From an uncultured Clostridia bacterium (lineage in GTDB: Bacteria; Bacillota; Clostridia; Monoglobales; Monoglobaceae), in NCBI GenBank assembly GCA_910580105.1, contig CAJTWN010000003.1, positions 186,001 through 250,000 on the forward strand: 64,000 nucleotides of DNA. Direction: 5' to 3'. The position numbers and the translations under genes are program-made. Positions 34,851 to 41,413 of this stretch are shown here, piece by piece. The notes beneath the pieces were generated by a model. That model was not told the DNA's origin and searched no databases. It was given only the letters and a program-made list of their open reading frames with translations. Position 1 is the stretch's first letter; every line of letters begins with the position of its first letter.

Positions 34851-34976
34851 TAGACTCCTCACGAAAAGCATCAAATATTAAGCTATTGCTGCATCATGGC
34901 ATGCGGTGGCACTTTAATCTAAGTAAAATATAGGTATGAACATTCGAATGTGAAAAACTTGGATTGGAGTGATAAA

Positions 34977-35534
34977 ATGCAGAAGAGTAAAAATTGGGCC
35001 AAATGGCGGGCGGCAATAAATCCGGGAACCTGCCTTGAATGTTTTACAAGAAACGGAAAAATTTTTTCTTACGACGAACTTACCAAAATCGGCGAACCAC
35101 AATTACATCCGAACTGCAAATGCTGGCTGGAACAGATGCTTGCCATCGCCGCAGGCCGTGCAACAGAGCTTGGCATGAACGGAGCCGATTGGTGGCTGTA
35201 TTACCTTCATGAACTGCCGGGGTATTATATAACCAAAAAAGAGGCAAGACAACGAGGCTGGAGGCAAGCAAAAGGAAATCTAGCAGATATTTTACCAGGA
35301 TATATGATTTTTGGCGGACAATATTATAATGATAATGGTATTCTTCCAGGCAAAGCTAACCGTATTTGGTACGAGATTGACATCAACTATCATAGCGGTT
35401 ACAGAAATGACCATAGGATCGTATTTTCCAATGACGGACTTATCTTTGTAACCTATGACCATTATGAAAATTTTATAGAAATTATAGGAGAGGATTCATA
35501 TGGAAAAGATTATTTTAGATTTTTCGAAATGTAA
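34977..35534 (+). CDS. Barnase-type RNase toxin with MuF-like N-terminal remnant
   Basis: 185 residues. The N-terminal part (about 1-65) has CLECFTRNGKIF and LHPNCKCWL, like the cysteine/histidine end of phage MuF head-morphogenesis domains used by polymorphic toxins. The rest aligns with barnase (LPGYYITKKEA, KGNLADILPG, DINYHSGYRNDHRI, TYDHY). All five active-site residues are kept: equivalents of Lys27, Glu73, Arg83, Arg87 and His102. There is no signal peptide. GGAGTGATAAA supports the ATG at 34977 over an in-frame GTG at 34950. Its end overlaps the first barstar gene by 35 bp. It should cleave cellular RNA. Confidence 0.88.
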   Translation: MQKSKNWAKWRAAINPGTCLECFTRNGKIFSYDELTKIGEPQLHPNCKCWLEQMLAIAAGRATELGMNGADWWLYYLHELPGYYITKKEARQRGWRQAKGNLADILPGYMIFGGQYYNDNGILPGKANRIWYEIDINYHSGYRNDHRIVFSNDGLIFVTYDHYENFIEIIGEDSYGKDYFRFFEM

Positions 35535-35775
35535 AAATGCTTTAGATATGTATGATGTAATGCACAAAACCTTTGCTTTCCCATACAAATGGGGCAATAA
35601 TCTATCTGCTCTTTTTGATGCAACGAGTTATTACTGGGAAGATGAAACCTGCTTGGTTATAAGAGGATATCACATGGTCCCTAAAGAATGGCAGCCGTAT
35701 ATAGATGACATTCTTAAAATTTTCCAACGTGTCCATGACGAAACACCGAATGTAACTTTTATTGTTGAATCATAG
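35500..35775 (+). CDS. Barstar-family immunity protein, copy 1
   Basis: 91 residues. The start lies 35 bp inside the toxin gene, with TAGGAGAGG upstream, so toxin and antidote translation are linked. The barstar core reads PYKWGNNLSALFDATSYYW. It is the most divergent copy: Ser36 replaces the Asp equivalent to barstar Asp35, a main barnase contact, while Asp40 (barstar Asp39) is kept. Its C-terminal 20 residues equal those of copy 6. It should bind and block the RNase, but with altered contacts. Confidence 0.88.
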   Translation: MEKIILDFSKCKNALDMYDVMHKTFAFPYKWGNNLSALFDATSYYWEDETCLVIRGYHMVPKEWQPYIDDILKIFQRVHDETPNVTFIVES

Positions 35776-35784
35776 GAGAATCAT

Positions 35785-36060
35785 ATGGAAAAAATTATTT
35801 TAGATTTTACGGGAGCAAAAAACTGGATGGATATCTATGACGTGATGAAAAAAGCTTTCAATTTCCCTTACAAATGGGGCAATAATCTTGACGCGTTATT
35901 TGATGCAATGAGTTATTATTGGAGAAACGAAACCTGCTTAATCGTTAGAGGTCTTGCCACGGTTTCTAAAGAATGGCGGCCGTATATGGACGACATCCTC
36001 GACGTATTTCAAGATATTCATGACGAAACGCCAAATGTGACTTTTATTGTTGAATCATAG
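35785..36060 (+). CDS. Barstar-family immunity protein, copy 2
   Basis: 91 residues beginning 285 bp after copy 1. The core WGNNLDALFDAMSYYW keeps both key aspartates (36 and 40). The variable block reads RNETCLIVRGLATVSKEW. The upstream TAGGAGAATCAT places the ribosome binding site on the previous stop codon, favouring translational coupling along the array. Confidence 0.88.
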   Translation: MEKIILDFTGAKNWMDIYDVMKKAFNFPYKWGNNLDALFDAMSYYWRNETCLIVRGLATVSKEWRPYMDDILDVFQDIHDETPNVTFIVES

Positions 36061-36069
36061 GAGAATCAT

Positions 36070-36345
36070 ATGGAAAAAATTATTTTAGATTTTACGGGAG
36101 CAAAAAACTGGTTGGATATCTATGGTGTGATGAAAAAAGCTTTTAACTTTCCTTACAAATGGGGCAATAATCTTGACGCGTTATTTGATGCAATGAGATA
36201 CTATTGGGATGAAGATACTTGTTTGGTTATAAAAGGACTTGATAAGGTGTCTTCCGAATGGCGGCCGTATATGGACGACATCCTCGGCGTATTTCAACTT
36301 GTCCATGACGAATCACCGAATGTAACTTTTATTGTTGAATCATAG
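36070..36345 (+). CDS. Barstar-family immunity protein, copy 3
   Basis: 91 residues, identical in protein sequence to copy 5. The variable block reads DEDTCLVIKGLDKVSSEW, and the C-terminal helix reads GVFQLVHDES in place of DVFQDIHDET. Both key aspartates are present. It has the same 9 nt spacer and coupled ribosome binding site. Confidence 0.88.
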   Translation: MEKIILDFTGAKNWLDIYGVMKKAFNFPYKWGNNLDALFDAMRYYWDEDTCLVIKGLDKVSSEWRPYMDDILGVFQLVHDESPNVTFIVES

Positions 36346-36354
36346 GAGAATCAT

Positions 36355-36630
36355 ATGGAAAAAATTATTTTAGATTTTACGGGAGCAAAAAACTGGTTGG
36401 ATATCTATGGTGTGATGAAAAAAGCTTTTAACTTTCCTTACAAATGGGGCAATAATCTTGATGCGTTGTTTGATGCTATGAGTTATTATTGGAGAAACGA
36501 AACCTGCTTAATCGTTAGAGATCTTGCCACGGTTTCTAAAGAATGGCGGCCGTATATGGACGACATCCTCGACGTATTTCAAGATATTCATGACGAAACG
36601 CCAAATGTGACTTTTATTGTTGAATCATAG
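36355..36630 (+). CDS. Barstar-family immunity protein, copy 4 (mosaic)
   Basis: 91 residues. The first half matches copies 3 and 5 (NWLDIYGVMKK). The second half matches copy 2 (RNETCLIVR, KEW, DVFQDIHDET), with one change (VRDLATV for VRGLATV). This looks like a product of recombination between neighbours. Both key aspartates are present. Confidence 0.88.
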   Translation: MEKIILDFTGAKNWLDIYGVMKKAFNFPYKWGNNLDALFDAMSYYWRNETCLIVRDLATVSKEWRPYMDDILDVFQDIHDETPNVTFIVES

Positions 36631-36639
36631 GAGAATCAT

Positions 36640-36915
36640 ATGGAAAAAATTATTTTAGATTTTACGGGAGCAAAAAACTGGTTGGATATCTATGGTGTGA
36701 TGAAAAAAGCTTTTAACTTTCCTTACAAATGGGGCAATAATCTTGACGCGTTATTTGATGCAATGAGATACTATTGGGATGAAGATACTTGTTTGGTTAT
36801 AAAAGGACTTGATAAGGTGTCTTCCGAATGGCGGCCGTATATGGACGACATCCTCGGCGTATTTCAACTTGTCCATGACGAATCACCGAATGTAACTTTT
36901 ATTGTTGAATCATAG
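36640..36915 (+). CDS. Barstar-family immunity protein, copy 5
   Basis: 91 residues, identical to copy 3 over the full length, and by eye almost identical in DNA. This points to a recent duplication of a two-unit (570 bp) block. Both key aspartates are present. Confidence 0.88.
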   Translation: MEKIILDFTGAKNWLDIYGVMKKAFNFPYKWGNNLDALFDAMRYYWDEDTCLVIKGLDKVSSEWRPYMDDILGVFQLVHDESPNVTFIVES

Positions 36916-36924
36916 GAGAATCAT

Positions 36925-37200
36925 ATGGAAAAAATTATTTTAGATTTTACGGGAGCAAAAAACTGGATGGATATCTATGACGTGATGAAAAAAGCATTCA
37001 ATTTCCCTTACAAATGGGGCAATAATCTTGATGCGTTATTTGATGCTATGAGTTTTACATGGCACAAAGAGATTTGTTTGATTGTGAAAGGCCTTGATAA
37101 GGTATCTTCTGAATGGCAGCCGTATATGGACGACATTCTTAAAATTTTCCAACGTGTCCATGACGAAACGCCGAATGTAACTTTTATTGTTGAATCATAG
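36925..37200 (+). CDS. Barstar-family immunity protein, copy 6
   Basis: 91 residues, the last unit. The variable block reads SFTWHKEICLIVKGLDKVSSEW. The C-terminal part (ILKIFQRVHDETPNV) equals that of copy 1, as expected if the array grew by unequal crossing over from a copy 1-like ancestor. Both key aspartates are present. The gap after it has AT-rich DNA and a fragment like the tRNA-proximal hairpin segment (CCTTTAGGAAAAGGAGCAGC on the minus strand). Confidence 0.88.
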   Translation: MEKIILDFTGAKNWMDIYDVMKKAFNFPYKWGNNLDALFDAMSFTWHKEICLIVKGLDKVSSEWQPYMDDILKIFQRVHDETPNVTFIVES

Positions 37201-37328
37201 GCAAAATATAGCGCATCTAAATTGTTCACCTTTATCCCTTAGGAATAAAGTTCACTTTGCTCCATTTTTCTTTACAAAGAAAAAATTCCGCCCGCTTCCT
37301 TGCTGCTCCTTTTCCTAAAGGATCATTA

Positions 37329-37502
37329 TTATTCATCACCCCACATAATCTCACCATTTTTGGATTCAAACATTTTGATATAACTTCTTACCAAGACCTC
37401 CAACTCCCGGTTGGCAGACCGGCCTTCCCAGTCTGATACGTAACGAAATTTCTTAAATAAATGCCAGTCTATCAAAAGTGTGTATTTTACTATTTCTTTC
37501 AT
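37329..37502 (-). CDS. Small ribbon-helix-helix protein A
   Basis: 57 residues from the ATG at 37502, supported by AGGTGG. The beta strand VKYTLLIDWHLF and helices FRYVSDWEGRSANRELEVLVRSYIKMFE look like an Arc/MetJ-type DNA-binding fold that dimerises through the strand. It is a paralogue of the next gene upstream, 40 bp away. It lies antisense to and just after the barstar array, so it may regulate local genes, but its target is unknown. Confidence 0.6.
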   Translation of the reverse strand: MKEIVKYTLLIDWHLFKKFRYVSDWEGRSANRELEVLVRSYIKMFESKNGEIMWGDE

Positions 37503-37542
37503 TTTTTCCACCTACATTTTATGCTTTTTCTATCATACGACA

Positions 37543-37728
37543 TTACTCTTCAAAAAAATATTTTAAATCTATCTCCCCATATTTATTTTCAAAACGTTGG
37601 ACACATATTTTTATGATATATTCAAATTCCCGGTTTACACTTCGCCTTTCCTCATTGGCTATATATTTTATTTTTAAAAATAGTGCCCGATCTAGCCGCA
37701 GTGTGTATTTCAACAATTTATTCACCAT
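37543..37728 (-). CDS. Small ribbon-helix-helix protein B
   Basis: 61 residues. The strand LKYTLRLDRALF and helices IKYIANEERRSVNREFEYIIKI show the same Arc-like pattern as the neighbouring gene (shared KYTL.LD..LF, RS.NRE.E, FE.K.GEI). AGGTGA precedes the ATG. These are usually transcription repressors of toxin, plasmid or phage loci. Confidence 0.6.
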   Translation of the reverse strand: MVNKLLKYTLRLDRALFLKIKYIANEERRSVNREFEYIIKICVQRFENKYGEIDLKYFFEE

Positions 37729-38174
37729 TATTTCACCTGCCTTTTACACAATACTAACCCGAATTGATGTCGATGGAGCAACTTTTTTCTCTTTTTTATG
37801 TGAATTTCTGTATTACACGTATCAAAATTACTTCTCCGCTATTTTTCTATTATAATTGAAAACTGGTAACTGTACAGCTAAAAACTTGATTTTATTGCAT
37901 AGAAAAACACGCTTTAAGTCTTCTCGTCTGTGTTAATATGGTTTACTATAATGTGCGTATTGTTTCTTCTTTTTTGTATATTTACACTAAAACCCAGGAT
38001 TGGTATCCTTTTCCTCCCTTTTCATCAATTATCCTTATTTTAACTCAATACAAAGGCTAAATCCACAATACATCATCTTTAAATTTACTAAGGTCATTGT
38101 ATTGATTTTTGTCATTACATAAGTTATATAACATATATAAACAAATTTAATTATAAAAAGGAAGGAAGAAGACA
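37729..38174. other. AT-rich intergenic stretch
   Basis: No supported gene. Composition is strongly A+T-rich compared with the core genome around it, as expected for acquired DNA. A weak TTGTCA followed 17 bp later by CATATA lies near 38115-38145, upstream of the CxxC peptide gene. Confidence 0.4.
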
Positions 38175-38261
38175 ATGAATGAAAAAAAGACCGTCCATGA
38201 TGTCTATATTTGCAGTGATTGTACGGACAAACTTACAAGAATTTTTTCGCCTGACAAATAA
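38175..38261 (+). CDS. 28-residue CxxC peptide
   Basis: ATG at 38175 follows AAGGAAGGAAGAAGACA, a good ribosome binding site. The short product is EKKTVHDVYICSDCTDKLTR plus a few residues, with one CxxC pair that could bind metal or form a disulfide. A related stretch, RKTIQNVYLCENCVSRIANA, is encoded at about 38463-38560, so this looks like a small gene family. No known family is recognised. Confidence 0.45.
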   Translation: MNEKKTVHDVYICSDCTDKLTRIFSPDK

Positions 38262-38329
38262 TGAATTGCAATCGCTTCTCATGTTATTCCAAAAACACAA
38301 AACCAACCGTTTTGCGTTGTGGTTTCGTC

Positions 38330-38560
38330 ATGTCTTTCCATTCTCGTGACTGTCTTGCCTTAATTCTGACCATCAATGCGTGGAACGAATGGACGGTAGG
38401 CAGCTGCCTTGAACCAGATATGGAAAATGGAGAAGGTTATTTGAACGCAATAAAGGAAGCAGCAAACCGAAAAACAATTCAAAACGTTTACCTTTGCGAA
38501 AACTGCGTCAGCAGAATAGCAAATGCTTTTCTTTCAAATTGTTCTGACCAAGAAATTTAG
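38330..38560 (+). pseudogene. Chimeric remnant: WbsX-like tail fused to a CxxC peptide
   Basis: 38362-38459 repeats 39675-39772, the end of the downstream WbsX/GH99-like gene, with only five differences in 98 bp (INAWNEWT, LEPDMENGEG). The homology stops before the stop codon. The frame then continues into a stretch like the 28-residue CxxC peptide and ends at 38560. There is no ribosome binding site at the only nearby ATG (38330). It looks like duplication debris, though a short fused product is possible. Confidence 0.6.
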
Positions 38561-38655
38561 TTCCCCATTTCTGTACGAAATCGTTTCCGTTCCTCCTTGA
38601 TTTCTTATAAATGTTTTGCTACAATTAAGAAAATGCTGAACACGGAGGAAGAACT

Positions 38656-39789
38656 ATGCAAAAATATCAAGTTGGGGCCTATTACTTCCCCAATTTTCAC
38701 CACGACACGCGCAATGATGATTGGCACGGGAAAAATTGGAACGAATGGCGCCTGTTACAGGCTGCAAAACCACGCTTCCCCGGTCATCAACAACCCAAAA
38801 TTCCCCTTTGGGGCTATGAAGATGAGGCTAATCCCACTGTAATGGCAAAAAAAATAGATGCTGCCGCAGATCATGGCCTCACCTCTTTTATCTTTGATTG
38901 GTATTGGTATGAAGACGGCCCATATTTAAACCGCTGTCTGGACGAAGGCTTTTTGCATGCGGAAAATAATCACCGGTTAAAATTTTCCCTCATGTGGGCA
39001 AACCACGACTGGACCGATATTCATCCTGCACAGCGTAATTGGAAAAAAGGCATCAATACGCTCGCCTATGGAAAGGTAAGCCCACAGGCTTTTTATGCTG
39101 CAACCGAACACATGATCAAGCATTACTTCTGTCATCCATCCTATTGGCGAATAGACGGTGCCGCCTATCTCTCCATTTACATGATTGCAGGCCTCGTACA
39201 AAGTTTTGGTGATGTTCAATCCACAAAAAATGCACTCGATGAACTTCGCAGCCGTGTGCGGGCAGCCGGCTGCGGAGAACTTCATCTCAACGCCGTTGTT
39301 TGGGGCCGGCAAATTCTTCCGGGCGAAACCAAACCCGCAAACATTAACCAACTGCTGAAGGATCTTGGATTTGACAGCGTTACATCCTATGTATGGATTC
39401 ATCACCAGGGCCTAAATCGTTTTCCCCGGACAGATTACGCAGATTATATGAAAGAAAATATAAAAGATTTCCAGCGTTTTTCAGACAAATACGAACTACC
39501 GTATTATCCTAATGTCACGATGGGATGGGATCCCAGTCCCCGGACAATCCAAACAGATGAATATGATGATGTCGGTTATCCTTTTACTGCTACATTGTGC
39601 AACAATACCCCAAAAAATTTTAAAACAGCTCTTCAGGCAGCAAAGGACTTTATGGATTGCCGCAATACATCAAAAATTCTCACCATCAATGCGTGGAACG
39701 AATGGACGGAAGGCAGCTATCTTGAACCGGATATGGAAAATGGAGAAGGTTATTTGAACGCAATAAAGGAAGTCTATATGGATAAATAA
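38656..39789 (+). CDS. WbsX / GH99-like family protein
   Basis: 377 residues. The N-terminus YQVGAYYFPNFHHD and NWNEWRLLQAAKPRFPGH, the FIFDWYWYEDGPYLN segment, and the C-terminal INAWNEWTEGSYLEPD are hallmarks of the WbsX-like GH99 relatives found in polysaccharide gene clusters. These are predicted to act on glycans, and the reaction here is unknown. There is no signal peptide. A GGAGGAAGAACT site precedes the ATG. Its 3' end is duplicated upstream. A terminator follows. Confidence 0.85.
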   Translation: MQKYQVGAYYFPNFHHDTRNDDWHGKNWNEWRLLQAAKPRFPGHQQPKIPLWGYEDEANPTVMAKKIDAAADHGLTSFIFDWYWYEDGPYLNRCLDEGFLHAENNHRLKFSLMWANHDWTDIHPAQRNWKKGINTLAYGKVSPQAFYAATEHMIKHYFCHPSYWRIDGAAYLSIYMIAGLVQSFGDVQSTKNALDELRSRVRAAGCGELHLNAVVWGRQILPGETKPANINQLLKDLGFDSVTSYVWIHHQGLNRFPRTDYADYMKENIKDFQRFSDKYELPYYPNVTMGWDPSPRTIQTDEYDDVGYPFTATLCNNTPKNFKTALQAAKDFMDCRNTSKILTINAWNEWTEGSYLEPDMENGEGYLNAIKEVYMDK

Positions 39790-39804
39790 TATTTATTCAA
39801 CAAG

Positions 39805-39840
39805 CCGGCCATGGATAATACCATGGCCGGTTGTATTTTT
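39805..39840. terminator. Terminator, 10 bp stem
   Basis: CCGGCCATGG and its complement are followed by TTGTATTTTTT. It separates the WbsX-like gene from the convergent stalk-domain gene. Confidence 0.8.
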
Positions 39841-39867
39841 TATTCTATATCCATATCTTTTCTAAAA

Positions 39868-41277
39868 TCATTCATCATCTGATCTAAATTCCAATCTCCC
39901 GCGCGGAGGGACCTGACGGGTAACAATTTTTTGTACATTCATTTTAAAGGGACGCCAGTCCAAATTGCAGGCACCGTAGTATTGCATAATATTTGCTATT
40001 TCTCCAGTTTCTTTTTCTAATTTTTTATCGACACAATTTTCTATGATGTAATATCTCCCATGCTCTATCCCATAACCGCTTATTTTATTTAAAGAAAAAT
40101 AGCGTATTGCTCCTCTTTCATCCAGCAAACACATCATCATAGGGCTAACATTCTTCATTTCTTTGCTGTTCAAAACTTCAATTTGAATACTCCGATATTT
40201 CTCATCCAATTGCTCCGAAGTAATCAACAAATGCTTCTCACCTTCCATATCAAAGTCTTGTTGTATTTTTTTATAATAATCTTTTGTTTCTTTCTTGGTT
40301 GGAAAATCTACCGCATAATTAAAATCTGATTTTGACTGTAAAAGGGCTACAGTTGTCATAAATGCTTCGTCCCAGACATCTAAAACAAATTTTTCTATCC
40401 CTTCCACGTTATTCGTCACCGCATCATATAACTCTTTACTGTGCTGCTTTATATTTTCATATAAAACAATATAGGTGAAATTTACATATACACTGTTTAT
40501 ATTTTCTTTTAATTTTACTTTATCCTCTGAGATCAGAGGAACATTAATACCATCCGGCGTATAGACAACTATACCAAGCGCAATTTTTTCCTTCGTCTTT
40601 TTATGAACTGCTTTTCCAATTAATTTTCCATTCTTTTCTCTTTTTTCATAGGCCAAAATATTTCCCTCGGTATCTCTTACGGGAACCGTCTCTATTTCCG
40701 CCCAGTCATAATACGTTACATTATACTCTTCCAGTTCATCCGTACGCATCCGTTCACCATATTGTACTTTTTCCGTAGGCACAGGCGTACTTATTGCTGT
40801 AGATGTCGCCGTTATACTCGCTGTTGGTATAGGATCTTCCTGTTTTTGATAGGTAATCAAAACCTTCTGCTCTTCTTCATTCCAGTCAACGTCCGCGCCA
40901 ATCCCCTCCGAAATTGCGCGCACCGGTACCATGGTTCTGTCGTTGATCAAACGCGCTGGTACGTCCAATATAACATCTTCTCCATTTTTCTTCATCACAA
41001 CATCATCGATCACCACCTGAATGGTAATGCCATCTGCCGCCACCTTCGCTGTCTGGCTGGCGTCATCCCAGCTAACCTCCGCTCCCATCGCTTCAAAGAT
41101 TGCACGCAGCGGCACCAGGGTCCGGTCGTTTTCCGTCACCGGCTCCACTTCTGATTCAACTTTTTCACCGTTAATCCAAATCGTAATCGGTATCTCATCT
41201 GCAAAAACATACGTCCCAAATGTCACACATTGCAACAACAACGCCGCGATTATTCCCCATATTACTCTCTTTTTCAC
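39868..41277 (-). CDS. Secreted protein with copper-amine-oxidase-like N-terminal stalk domain, paralogue 1
   Basis: 469 residues. A signal peptide (about 1-26, ending TYVFA) is followed by two stalk-domain repeats (ENDRTLVPLRAIFEAMGAEV and NDRTMVPVRAISEGIGADV). A Ser/Thr/Pro linker (about 150-175) and a C-terminal domain of about 290 residues follow, the latter related to that of the neighbour but diverged. The name of the domain family does not imply oxidase activity. The start is GTG with AGGTGATG upstream. The first 146 codons are nearly identical to the neighbour gene. Confidence 0.82.
   Translation of the reverse strand: MKKRVIWGIIAALLLQCVTFGTYVFADEIPITIWINGEKVESEVEPVTENDRTLVPLRAIFEAMGAEVSWDDASQTAKVAADGITIQVVIDDVVMKKNGEDVILDVPARLINDRTMVPVRAISEGIGADVDWNEEEQKVLITYQKQEDPIPTASITATSTAISTPVPTEKVQYGERMRTDELEEYNVTYYDWAEIETVPVRDTEGNILAYEKREKNGKLIGKAVHKKTKEKIALGIVVYTPDGINVPLISEDKVKLKENINSVYVNFTYIVLYENIKQHSKELYDAVTNNVEGIEKFVLDVWDEAFMTTVALLQSKSDFNYAVDFPTKKETKDYYKKIQQDFDMEGEKHLLITSEQLDEKYRSIQIEVLNSKEMKNVSPMMMCLLDERGAIRYFSLNKISGYGIEHGRYYIIENCVDKKLEKETGEIANIMQYYGACNLDWRPFKMNVQKIVTRQVPPRGRLEFRSDDE
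40840..41277 (-). repeat. 438 bp direct repeat, copy 1 (N-terminal halves of the stalk genes)
   Basis: It matches 42323-42760 with about two differences seen by eye, one in the start codon (GTG against ATG) and one near the 3' edge. The flanking halves of the genes are much more divergent. Confidence 0.9.
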
Positions 41278-41357
41278 ACTGCATCACCTGAATCCTTACT
41301 AAAAAATAAATTTCACTTCACTTCCAACCAAAAGCTATAAACAGAAAACTTTTCAAC

Positions 41358-41386
41358 ATTATATAACAAAGAAGGGCCGGTTGCAA
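41358..41386 (-). promoter_or_regulatory. Promoter of stalk-domain paralogue 1, inside the preceding terminator
   Basis: On the minus strand TTGCAA (41386-41381) and TATAAT (41363-41358) are 17 bp apart. The -35 box is the loop region of the terminator hairpin at 41372-41395. Confidence 0.5.
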
Positions 41387-41395
41387 CCGACCCTT
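41372..41395 (-). terminator. Terminator of stalk-domain paralogue 2
   Basis: AAGGGTCGGT-TGCA-ACCGGCCCTT with one G-T type mismatch, followed by CTTTGTT on the minus strand. Confidence 0.65.
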
Positions 41396-41413
41396 GTGAT
41401 AATGCAATTGACC

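Larger units (their letters stand above)
35500..37200 (+). repeat. Tandem array of six 285 bp barstar units
   Basis: Starts at 35500, 35785, 36070, 36355, 36640 and 36925 are exactly 285 bp apart: 276 bp of gene plus a 9 bp GAGAATCAT spacer. The spacer has no promoter, so the six genes and the toxin probably share one transcript. Confidence 0.97.

Noticed and set aside
35500..37200. Regular 285 bp repeats considered as a CRISPR array
   Set aside because: Each unit is a complete coding gene of 91 codons with its own ribosome binding site; CRISPR repeats are short and have unique spacers, and no cas genes are present.
34977..37200. Prophage
   Set aside because: Only a MuF-like fragment is present; there is no integrase, terminase, portal, capsid or lysis module.
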